Made by a program: the position numbers and the translations under genes
The notes under the pieces: generated by a model
Databases searched by the model: none
What the model was told of the DNA's origin: nothing
Seen by the model: only the letters and a program-made list of their open reading frames with translations
Assembly (NCBI GenBank): GCA_021850555.1
Contig: JAJZLX010000276.1
Span: 1-6,029, forward strand
DNA: 6,029 nucleotides
Reading direction: 5' to 3'
Source of the DNA: Pseudomonadota bacterium
Lineage (GTDB): Bacteria > Pseudomonadota > Gammaproteobacteria > Steroidobacterales > Steroidobacteraceae
Shown: one piece after another, positions 1-5,420 of the stretch
Numbering within the stretch: the stretch's first letter is position 1
Layout of the letters: each line of letters begins with the position of its first letter

Positions 1-329
1 GCCTCGACTTCGAAGGCCAGAGTCCCCAGGCAGGATTCGCGCGCGGCCAAGTTCGGGTGGAGCTCGATGAGGTCAACCCCGGCGAAACACGGCTGCGCTA
101 CGCGGCGACCGTACAGGTCGGCGGCAAGCTCGCACAGATCGGCTCCCGGCTGATCGATGCGGCCGCTGGCGCCACCGCGGAAAAATTCTTCGAGTCCTTT
201 GCCGCGCAGATTCCCGCGCCATCCGCCCCCGCAGATTCCGACGCGACCCGGCCCAGCGCCTCGGCGCGCTCCGGATCCTGCCGCTGGCTGCTCGCCTTCA
301 TCCGCCACCTGCTCGCACGCAGGAACTGA
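1..329 (+). CDS. CoxG/SRPBCC-family protein (carbon monoxide dehydrogenase subunit G-like), 3' part only
   Basis: The reading frame is already open at base 3 and runs 108 codons to TGA at 327-329, so the start lies outside the window. The visible part begins LDFEGQSPQAGFARG and continues through the acidic strand VELDEVNPGETRLRYAATVQ to VGGKLAQIGSRLIDAAA and FFESFAAQI. The GGKLAQ-GSRLID block followed by an FF-x-x-F helix is the hallmark of the long C-terminal helix of CoxG proteins, which have the START-like SRPBCC fold. In characterised Cox systems CoxG is implicated in membrane anchoring of CO dehydrogenase. Many homologues lie away from cox genes and their role is unknown. After the domain comes a Pro/Ala/Ser-rich linker and a short hydrophobic-basic tail (CRWLLAFIRHLLARRN), which might touch the membrane. 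No cox structural gene is visible downstream, where the next gene is convergent. The family call is firm; the function is open. Confidence 0.85.
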   Translation, partial: LDFEGQSPQAGFARGQVRVELDEVNPGETRLRYAATVQVGGKLAQIGSRLIDAAAGATAEKFFESFAAQIPAPSAPADSDATRPSASARSGSCRWLLAFIRHLLARRN

Positions 330-609
330 TAGACCACCGACAACCGCTCCCCCAGCGAACTCCGATTACGCGACGACTCGTACCGGCGCATGAAGTCTTC
401 GCGTCCGCACAACCGAACGCGTGAATTTCCCGCGCCGGTCCGTGCACATCGATCCGCCCAGGCGGCCGACCACGCGGCATCTGTTGACCTACGGACCCTG
501 ACCCGCGCGACATTCAGAACTTGTGATGCGCGCAGCTCGAGTTCACTTTCCACGAGTCGCCGCGGACTTGACTCGTCGCGTACGGGCCGTCCGAAGGACA
601 AGTGGCGCG
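330..609. other. Spacer between convergent genes, no convincing gene
   Basis: This 280-bp stretch separates the end of the CoxG-like gene from the end of the MFS gene on the opposite strand. Open frames exist on both strands, but they are rich in Arg and Ser, run across the neighbouring gene or match nothing I recognise. The one structure seen is an imperfectly placed inverted repeat, ACGAGTC (552-558) and GACTCGT (570-576), a 7-bp stem with an 11-base loop. It could help end transcription from either side but has no T-tract, so it is not called a terminator. Confidence 0.5.
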
Positions 610-1860
610 TCAGTCCGCCGAGCCTCTGACTTGTCGGCCAGCGGCTCGTTCCTGAGCACCGCTCCGGACCCGCCGCGCGGGCAGCAGTCTGCGGCGAAAG
701 ACGACTGCCAGAAGGGCACAGGCGCTGCCGCTGATCAGGGCATCCGTGACGAATGCGCCGCCAATGCCACGCCAGTCATACCCCCGTGCGTCGATGAATT
801 CCATGTAGTCGATCGGCAGATTCATTGCGGCGATGAGCAGCGCATACGTCGTGGCGGCGAGAGAATTCCCCGGTCCGATGACCTCGAAGATGACGGCGGC
901 GCCCGTGGCGATGGCCGCCGAGGAAAAGAAGGTCTCGCCGACGAAAGCGAGCGCGAATGTCGTGGACACCCGCGGCAGAAGCAGGAGGCTGAGCGTGAAG
1001 AGCGCGCCCACGCAGCCAATCGCCAGATAAAGCGGCCGAAGCGGCAGCCGCCTCGCCATGAGCGGCACCAGCGCGCAGCCGACGATGCCGCCGAGAATCA
1101 ATCCCACACCGCTGATCCGGCTCACGAATGCCGGCGTAGCGTGAAACGCCCCGCTCCAACTTCCCAACGTGTTCGAGAGTGCGAACGAGGCCGACGGAAG
1201 CGCGAACAGGCACAAGGCGACGACGACGTCCGAACGTTTCAGCAAGGCGACGAGGTCACGGGAAAACCGACCGACGCTCTCGTGGACCCGCGTCGCGCCC
1301 GGCGGCACCGTCGGAACCCAGGGAATCACCAGCAGCGGCGCCAGGAAGGTGGCAAAGATGAGCGCTGCGGCCGGACCTGGTAGGAGATTTCGCGTCGCCG
1401 AACCCGAGATCAGGATGCCGGCACCGCCGCCGCAGATATTGTAGATCGTGCTCCATGCGCCGAGAGGGCTGTCTTGTTCCTTCTCGACCAGACTGCCCAC
1501 CCAGCCGCCGATGGCCGATTGGAACATGCACCCGGACAGGAAAGCGCCGAGCATCATGATTTCCACTTGCCCGATCGCGGCATGGTGTATCACGGTCAAT
1601 GCCGTAACCGCGACCGCCAGGACACCGAAGAAAAGCGCGTACGTACGGCGCTGAAAGCCAACGTCGATCAACGGGGCGAAGACGAAGTTCCAGAACATGG
1701 GCGAGAGGATGACCGCCACGGCGATGGCGATACGGCCACCCGAGTTGCCTTGCGGAGCCAGCAGCTGCGGCAGCGTCACGATGATGAAACCGGTCAGCAT
1801 TCCGAACGTGAGCCACGGCAGGGCGAGAATCCAGATGGGCGGGATACGTTCCCTGCTCAC
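610..1860 (-). CDS. MFS transporter, AmpG/PAT-like permease
   Basis: The product is 416 residues and strongly hydrophobic, with about 12 predicted transmembrane segments in two halves separated by a polar stretch near residues 186-208. The first cytoplasmic loop reads WNFVFAPLIDVGFQRRTYA (residues 57-75). This resembles the W-A-P-L-x-D-x-x-x-R-R loop of AmpG and other PAT-family (peptide/acetyl-CoA/drug uniporter) MFS proteins. The C-terminal half has NSLAATTYALLIAAMNLP (332-349), which matches the family's A-x-x-A-T-x-x-A-L-L segment. AmpG imports anhydromuropeptides from murein recycling, but relatives carry other substrates, so no substrate is assigned. The GTG start is supported by GAGG about 7 bases upstream. 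The GTG overlaps the stop of a small upstream ORF as GTGA, which hints at coupled translation. The 3' end converges with the CoxG-like gene. MFS membership is firm; the AmpG-like subfamily is moderate. Confidence 0.82.
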   Translation of the reverse strand: MSRERIPPIWILALPWLTFGMLTGFIIVTLPQLLAPQGNSGGRIAIAVAVILSPMFWNFVFAPLIDVGFQRRTYALFFGVLAVAVTALTVIHHAAIGQVEIMMLGAFLSGCMFQSAIGGWVGSLVEKEQDSPLGAWSTIYNICGGGAGILISGSATRNLLPGPAAALIFATFLAPLLVIPWVPTVPPGATRVHESVGRFSRDLVALLKRSDVVVALCLFALPSASFALSNTLGSWSGAFHATPAFVSRISGVGLILGGIVGCALVPLMARRLPLRPLYLAIGCVGALFTLSLLLLPRVSTTFALAFVGETFFSSAAIATGAAVIFEVIGPGNSLAATTYALLIAAMNLPIDYMEFIDARGYDWRGIGGAFVTDALISGSACALLAVVFRRRLLPARRVRSGAQERAAGRQVRGSAD

Positions 1861-2054
1861 ACGGGCACCTCGAGCCGCAATGACGCGCGAATGGTCTCGG
1901 CCGGCGGATACGCGCGCGAGATATGGAGTCGATTCCGGCGACGCACTCGGATCAGTTCCAGGACCAGGACCAGGATGAGCATGCCACGCCCGCGCATCGG
2001 GCTGCAGTCGGTGTGCTCGCGGTGAATTCTACCGGACTTGGTGAGTTCGGGCAC
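1857..2054 (-). CDS. Possible small hypothetical protein coupled to the MFS gene
   Basis: This 65-codon ORF starts at ATG (2052-2054), and its TGA shares bases with the GTG start of the MFS gene (GTGA). About four fifths of its codons end in G or C, in line with nearby genes. The middle holds a short hydrophobic run, MLILVLVLELI (residues 25-35), followed by RVRRRN, like a short membrane anchor with a positive cytoplasmic side. The Leu-Val run is encoded by three perfect copies of a hexamer (1958-1975 on the + strand, ccagga). Internal ATG codons at residues 20 and 25 are alternative starts. No strong Shine-Dalgarno sequence was found for any of them. I do not recognise the family. It may be a real small protein, a translated leader, or a chance open frame in GC-rich DNA. 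Confidence 0.35.
   Translation of the reverse strand: MPELTKSGRIHREHTDCSPMRGRGMLILVLVLELIRVRRRNRLHISRAYPPAETIRASLRLEVPV
2026..2031 (-). promoter_or_regulatory. Possible -10 element (TAGAAT) ahead of the MFS gene
   Basis: TAGAAT on the minus strand differs from TATAAT at one base and is the best -10-like hexamer upstream of the MFS gene. No good -35 hexamer sits 16-18 bases upstream of it. It falls inside the 5' part of the small ORF 1857-2054. If used, it would favour that ORF's internal starts, or make it a leader only. Confidence 0.2.
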
Positions 2055-2100
2055 ATTCGATTCCGTTGCGCGAATTCAGCGTGTCGGATCGAGGCTACGC

Positions 2101-2130
2101 CGTGGGCGGGCTTGCCCGCAAGCGCCCACG
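2101..2130. repeat. REP-like hairpin in the 3' flank of the ATPase gene
   Basis: An 8-bp outer stem, CGTGGGCG (2101-2108) with CGCCCACG (2123-2130), is followed after a two-base GG bulge by a 4-bp inner stem, CTTG/CAAG, closing on a CCCG tetraloop. The left arm, GTGGGCGGGCTTGCCCGC, closely resembles the GTGG-headed REP hairpins scattered between genes in Pseudomonas and related bacteria. It lies about 15 bases past the ATPase stop, so it could protect the 3' end of that mRNA or slow polymerase. There is no T-tract, so it is not a classical intrinsic terminator. Only one copy occurs in this window, so its repeat status is inferred from resemblance. Confidence 0.5.
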
Positions 2131-2144
2131 CCGGACGCGGCGCC

Positions 2145-4157
2145 TCAGGTGGATGCAACTGCCTGCTCACGCTCCTGTGGTGCCCGACCGCGATGGCGGT
2201 GTCTTCCGGGCAGCAGCCGGGCGGAATTCAGAATGAATGCCAGCTCGGAGGCAACGTGAATGAATGCCGCCAACAGGGGGTTGAGGAGCCCGGCGGCCGC
2301 GAGCCCGATACCGACCGTATCGACCCCGATGGTACCGGCAAAGTTGGCCCAAATGATGCGCCGAGTGCGGCGCGCGAGCGCGAGCGTCTCGCCGACCTTG
2401 CCCAGATCGTTCCCCAGCAGCACGACGTCGGCGCTCTCCTGCGCGACATCGGTTCCCGAGCCCATCGCAACGCCCACCTGGGCGGCGATCAGGGCCGGCG
2501 CGTCGTTGATTCCGTCACCGACCATCGCGACGATGTGGCGATCGGCTACCAGACGCTCGATGTAGGCTCGCTTGTCCTCGGGCAGCAAGTCGGCACCTAC
2601 TTCGCTGATACCCAGCTGCGCGGCCACCGAATCGGCCACCGCCCGGTTATCTCCCGTCAGAAGCACGGTACGCGCACCGAGCGCATGGATGGCTGCCAGG
2701 GCACTTTGCGCCTCCGGCCGCACTCGATCGGCGATCTCGATCGCCCCGAGGAGCATCCCGCCCCTTGCGACACACACCTCGGTCGAGCCTCGATGAGCGT
2801 TCGCGAGAGCATCCGGCACAGAAATGCCATGGTCTCGCATCAAGGCAAGATTGCCGACGTGCACCTGTTCAGCCGCGACCGTGGCATCGATCCCTCTGCC
2901 CGGCTGATAGCCGAAGCGCTCAGGCTCCACGAGCCTGCACCCCAATGCGCGCGCATGCTCCACGATCGTCTTGCCGAGGGGATGCTCGGAGCGCAACTCC
3001 GCCGCCGCCGCCGTCTCGAGCAACGCCCGCGGCTCGGTCCCCGCAACCGGATGCAGCGCGCGGATCTCGGGGCGACCGAAGGTGAGGGTGCCGGTCTTGT
3101 CGAGTACGACCGTATCGACCCGGCCCAGCTGCTCCAGATAGAGTCCGCCCTTGACGATGGCCCCGCCGCGCGCGGCGCGCCCGATGGCCCCAAGAATCGC
3201 GAGCGGTGTGCCGGCGGCAATCCCGCAGGCTCCTGCCACGATGATGACCGAGATCGTCGAGCGAATATCGTGCGTGATCAGGTACGTAAGAAGCGCCGCC
3301 CCAAGGGCGAAATACACCAGATACCCGGCCAGGCGGTCGGCCAGCCGCTGCACCGGGGCCCGGGAGCGCTCCGCCTGTTCCACCGCCTCGATGATCTTGC
3401 CGAAGCTGGTGTCACGTCCGATACGCTCGGCGCGAATCTCGAGCGCACCGGACTGATTGATCGAGCCGGCAAACACGGCCGCTTCCGCCATCTTCTCCAC
3501 CGGTAGGGACTCGCCGGTGACCCGCGACTGATCGACGAACGAATGCCCGGCGATCACCGTGCCGTCCACCGGGATGCGGGCGCCGGGGTTGACGAGTACG
3601 GCATCGCCCGGATTGAGCGCCTGCGCGTCGATCTCACAGATGCCACCGGGGCGGCGAACCGTCACCGCCCGCGGCAGGAATTCGAGCAGGTCACGGATCG
3701 CGCGCCGGCCGCGCGCCACCGTCATGTCCTCGAGGACTTCGGCGCCAAGCACGAACAGCGTGATCACGAGCGCGGTGAAGAACTGTGTGATCGCCGCCGC
3801 CGCCACGATGGCGATGGTCATCGACAGCTCCATCGTCATTCGCCGCGCCAGGAGATTCTCCAACGCCTCCTTGAAGATCGGCCAGCCGCCCACGAGCAGA
3901 CCCAGGACTCCAATGACGCTGACTGCCCTCAGCGGCTCCCACACCCGAAACCAAACCGCCGCGGCCGCCAGCATCACCAGGACGATGCGCGCCCCTTCCG
4001 TCCACTCGAGCGCGTGCCCAGCGCCATGCTCGTCATCGGCCGGATGCGCCACCGCGTCCTTCGAGCCCGCATGCGCATCTTCGGCGCGAGACGTGGCACT
4101 CACCCGCGCCGGGTCCACCCTTGCATCTGCGCGGGTGCTCTGCTGCTGCTCGCTCAT
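2145..4157 (-). CDS. P1B-like heavy-metal translocating P-type ATPase with Gly-Ala-Cys in place of CPC
   Basis: The 670-residue product is an ATP-driven metal pump of the inner membrane. All catalytic landmarks are present: TGES (214-217, actuator), DKTGT with phospho-Asp353, the His-Pro pair of the P1B nucleotide domain (392-393), TGD (501-503) and GDGINDAP (547-554). Membrane helices lie at about 56-92, 109-140, 274-320 and 602-650, the usual P1B layout. The odd point is the ion-path helix: where P1B pumps have CPC, SPC or TPC, this one reads GACGIAAGTP (309-318), leaving one cysteine (311) and no proline. The last helix reads HVASELAFILNSARLL (634-649), loosely like the HEG-type helix of P1B-4 (Co/Fe) pumps. 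There is no CxxC metal-binding domain. The N-terminus instead has His29, 38, 44 and 48 in an acidic tail, and the C-terminus has HRH. The start has GAAGG 7 bases upstream. The gene follows the RcnR-like sensor by 45 bases and is surely its target. Export of Ni or Co is inferred; the metal is not proven. Confidence 0.93.
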   Translation of the reverse strand: MSEQQQSTRADARVDPARVSATSRAEDAHAGSKDAVAHPADDEHGAGHALEWTEGARIVLVMLAAAAVWFRVWEPLRAVSVIGVLGLLVGGWPIFKEALENLLARRMTMELSMTIAIVAAAAITQFFTALVITLFVLGAEVLEDMTVARGRRAIRDLLEFLPRAVTVRRPGGICEIDAQALNPGDAVLVNPGARIPVDGTVIAGHSFVDQSRVTGESLPVEKMAEAAVFAGSINQSGALEIRAERIGRDTSFGKIIEAVEQAERSRAPVQRLADRLAGYLVYFALGAALLTYLITHDIRSTISVIIVAGACGIAAGTPLAILGAIGRAARGGAIVKGGLYLEQLGRVDTVVLDKTGTLTFGRPEIRALHPVAGTEPRALLETAAAAELRSEHPLGKTIVEHARALGCRLVEPERFGYQPGRGIDATVAAEQVHVGNLALMRDHGISVPDALANAHRGSTEVCVARGGMLLGAIEIADRVRPEAQSALAAIHALGARTVLLTGDNRAVADSVAAQLGISEVGADLLPEDKRAYIERLVADRHIVAMVGDGINDAPALIAAQVGVAMGSGTDVAQESADVVLLGNDLGKVGETLALARRTRRIIWANFAGTIGVDTVGIGLAAAGLLNPLLAAFIHVASELAFILNSARLLPGRHRHRGRAPQEREQAVAST

Positions 4158-4171
4158 TGAATTGCCTTCAT
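4154..4171 (-). promoter_or_regulatory. Five-codon leader ORF overlapping the ATPase start (ATGA)
   Basis: Between sensor and pump lies ATG AAG GCA ATT CAA TGA, encoding MKAIQ. Its stop overlaps the ATPase ATG as ATGA. It has its own strong Shine-Dalgarno sequence, GGAAGG at 4179-4184, 7 bases before its ATG, while the GAAGG that serves the ATPase lies inside the mini-ORF. Ribosomes could translate it and re-initiate on the pump, coupling the two. It may equally be accidental. Confidence 0.3.
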
Positions 4172-4202
4172 CGGATTACCTTCCGCCGCTGTCGTGACAC
4201 GC

Positions 4203-4481
4203 CTATCGCAAATAGGTGCGCATCACCTCGATGAGCTCCTCGGCACCCTCACGGCGCTCGGCATCCGACGCGATTTGCGCACTGGCGACATGGGTCTCGA
4301 TATGCTCTTCCAGAACCTCGAGCATCAGACCATTGATGGCCCCCCGCACGGCGGCGATCTGTTGCAGGACTTCAGCGCAGCCCCGTCCCTCCCCGAGCGC
4401 CCGTTCCAGCGCCTCGACCTGGCCGCGAATGCGGCGAACCCTGGAGAGCAGTTTCGACTTTTCCCGCTGGATGTGACTCAT
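4203..4481 (-). CDS. CsoR/RcnR/FrmR-family metal-sensing repressor, RcnR-like ligand set
   Basis: This all-helical DNA-binding repressor of 92 residues acts as a tetramer in characterised relatives and releases DNA when it binds its effector. The core SRVRRIRGQVEALERAL, then C-AEVLQQIAAVRGAINGLM and the EVLEEHIETHV helix, is typical of the family. An in-frame ATG two codons earlier (4485-4487) abuts AAAGG with no spacing. The ATG at 4479-4481 has AAAGG at 4488-4492 with a 6-base gap and gives the family's MSH start, so I chose it. With that numbering the protein has His3, Cys35, His60 and His64, the nickel/cobalt ligands of E. coli RcnR. FrmR-type formaldehyde sensors have Glu at 64, and copper CsoR proteins have a second Cys, which is absent here. 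It is the first gene of the operon with the downstream P-type ATPase and probably represses both from the operator at 4497-4513. Family is certain; Ni/Co specificity is inferred. Confidence 0.93.
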   Translation of the reverse strand: MSHIQREKSKLLSRVRRIRGQVEALERALGEGRGCAEVLQQIAAVRGAINGLMLEVLEEHIETHVASAQIASDAERREGAEELIEVMRTYLR

Positions 4482-4496
4482 CGGCATCCTTTCGCT

Positions 4497-4513
4497 ATAC
4501 TATATATGAGTAT
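4497..4513 (-). promoter_or_regulatory. Candidate operator of the metal sensor (ATACT-N7-AGTAT)
   Basis: A perfect 5-bp inverted repeat, ATACT and AGTAT, is separated by seven mostly A/T bases. RcnR-type operators have TACT and AGTA half-sites around a G-tract. The half-sites agree here but the G-tract is missing. The site overlaps the last two bases of the proposed -10 and covers the likely transcription start, the right place for a repressor that controls its own operon. Confidence 0.5.
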
Positions 4514-4540
4514 TGTATTTAGACCCCGAGGACTCGTAAA
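4512..4540 (-). promoter_or_regulatory. Sigma70-type promoter of the sensor-ATPase operon
   Basis: On the minus strand, TTTACG (4535-4540, four of six matches to TTGACA) lies 17 bases from TACAAT (4512-4517, five of six matches to TATAAT). The start point would be near 4505, leaving a leader of about 24 bases that includes the AAAGG ribosome binding site. The patch is sharply AT-rich against its GC-rich surroundings. TATAGT at 4498-4503 is an alternative -10 but lacks a fitting -35. Confidence 0.5.
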
Positions 4541-4917
4541 GACCTGCCGCGCGAAATCGCATGGACCTCCGCTCGCTCAGGGGGACAGCGCCCACCGCCG
4601 TCCCATCGCCTTCTTTTAAACGGTTAAGAAGTCATCCCAACTTATTGATAATTATTGGACCCTTCGGGTGGAGAACTGGCCTCGAACTCGCGCTTCGTCG
4701 TCTTGATTCCATCCCCGACTTCTCACGTGCCGCACGGCGCTACCGTCGATGGTGTCCTACTTGCCCGCGGCTGACAACGGACCTCGGCAGCCCTGGATCG
4801 AATTCCTCGAACTTTAGCGCTGTAGCGAATTTCCGGCCGGCGCGCCCGGGAGGATTCCAGTACCGATGGTCGATACGCCGATGCTTCGCGAAGCGATATC
4901 GATGGGAAGCCCGTTCG
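4541..4917. other. Non-coding stretch, probably degraded mobile DNA
   Basis: About 380 bases lie between the metal-resistance promoter and the integrase remnant. Frames are open on both strands, but none gives a protein I recognise. An AT-rich patch (about 4609-4656) contains the IHF-like site and a weak hairpin, CTTCTT (4611-4616) with AAGAAG (4626-4631). A 12-base palindrome, GCTTCGCGAAGC, lies at 4883-4894. I looked for a tRNA or a tRNA 3' end that might mark an attachment site. The only T-loop-like string, CCTCGAAC near 4680, has no matching stems. Confidence 0.4.
4638..4650 (-). promoter_or_regulatory. Candidate IHF binding site
   Basis: The minus strand reads TATCAATAAGTTG, an exact match to the IHF consensus WATCAANNNNTTR, within an AT-rich patch. 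IHF sites are common in phage attachment regions. Its place about 270 bases upstream of the integrase remnant fits such an origin. A single consensus match in AT-rich DNA can also arise by chance. Confidence 0.3.
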
Positions 4918-5220
4918 AGCCCGGCACGCTCAAGACTGTTGCTGAGGTTTTTCCGCTGCGCGAACTCGACCGGGATATCTCCCACCGATCCGGGCAATCC
5001 GGTCGATGACGTCTTCGCCGACTCCTTGCCTCACAAGCGCCGCCCGCGAATGACGATCGAGCCGTTCAATGCCCTCTATTCGATCGCGCCACGCTGGCTG
5101 CAGTGACTGATGACACTGGCCTTCGATCCGGCCCTCAGGCGCGTCGACCTCGTCAGCCTCCGGTTCGACGACGTCGCAGGTGACAGGCTCATCCGTCCAA
5201 TCCGCAAGACCGGCTCGCAA
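4918..5220 (+). pseudogene. Decayed tyrosine recombinase (lambda-type integrase), in-frame stop and no C-terminus
   Basis: In one frame the translation follows the middle of lambda-type integrases. First comes a core-binding segment, RLLLRFFRCANSTGISPTD, then NPV (4996-5004), then KRRPRMTIEPFNALYSIAPRW with LQ. After TGA at 5104-5106 the same frame goes on LMTLAFDPALRRVDLVSLRF, then DDVAGDRLIRPIRKTG. This matches the family pattern K-R-x-R-x-T-x-E-x-F-x-A-I-x-x-x-A-P-x-W-L-Q-x-x-M-x-L-A, the box I arginine in ALRRVDL and the catalytic-lysine turn KTG. The TGA sits where intact relatives often have Asn or Arg and is one C-to-T change from CGA. The catalytic His-x-x-Arg, the second His and the Tyr are not found downstream, and upstream similarity fades. 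The gene therefore cannot make an active recombinase and marks a former phage or genomic island. An ATG at 5110 would give only a fragment. Confidence 0.72.
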
Positions 5221-5293
5221 GCTCGCGGGCATTGCCAGGCGAGCGCGAGTCTCGGCTGGCACGTGGCTGCGGATGGACGCCCGCGCAATCCCG

Positions 5294-5299
5294 TAGAAT
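5294..5299 (+). promoter_or_regulatory. Possible -10 element (TAGAAT) ahead of the methyltransferase gene
   Basis: TAGAAT lies about 120 bases upstream of the methyltransferase start, in an otherwise GC-rich spacer. It is bracketed by CCCG and CGGG, so it may instead be the loop of a small hairpin. No matching -35 element is clear. Weak support. Confidence 0.2.
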
Positions 5300-5389
5300 C
5301 GGGCTCCGAGCGCCGGTAATCCCGCAGGCGCCGGGGTTCGGTGAGTGATGACCAATGACGGACGCTCTGCCCGGGACGCGCCGGCGGGC

Positions 5390-5405
5390 CTCTCTCGCGA
5401 GAGAG
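5390..5405. promoter_or_regulatory. Perfect 16-bp palindrome before the methyltransferase gene
   Basis: CTCTCTCGCGAGAGAG is its own reverse complement. In RNA it would fold as a 6-bp stem with a CGCG loop, ending just before the ribosome binding site AGGGGG (5407-5412). In DNA it could be the operator of a dimeric repressor. No regulator gene is visible next to it. Confidence 0.4.
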
Positions 5406-5420
5406 CAGGGGGTGACGGCC

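Noticed and set aside
552..576. Inverted repeat as a terminator between the convergent genes
   Set aside because: A 7-bp stem with an 11-base loop and no T-tract on either side is too weak to call.
98..601. 167-codon open frame on the - strand across the CoxG end and the spacer
   Set aside because: Much of it is antisense to the CoxG C-terminus. The rest is Arg/Ser-rich and unrecognised, with no good ribosome binding site noticed.
523..1383. 286-codon open frame on the + strand
   Set aside because: It is antisense to the MFS permease and has a charged, low-complexity product; a GC-rich shadow frame.
1923..3506. 527-codon open frame on the + strand
   Set aside because: It lies antisense to the P-type ATPase, whose catalytic motifs are all intact. 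Its product is Arg/His/Gly-rich with no recognisable domain, as expected for the shadow of a GC-rich gene.
3543..4160. Open frames of about 205 codons on the + strand over the ATPase 5' end
   Set aside because: They are antisense to a well-supported gene, with Arg/His-rich composition typical of shadows.
4665..4720. Possible tRNA or tRNA fragment on the - strand (TCGAGGCC near 4680)
   Set aside because: The T-loop string does not fit the TTCRANY pattern, and no T-stem, anticodon stem or acceptor stem can be built around it.
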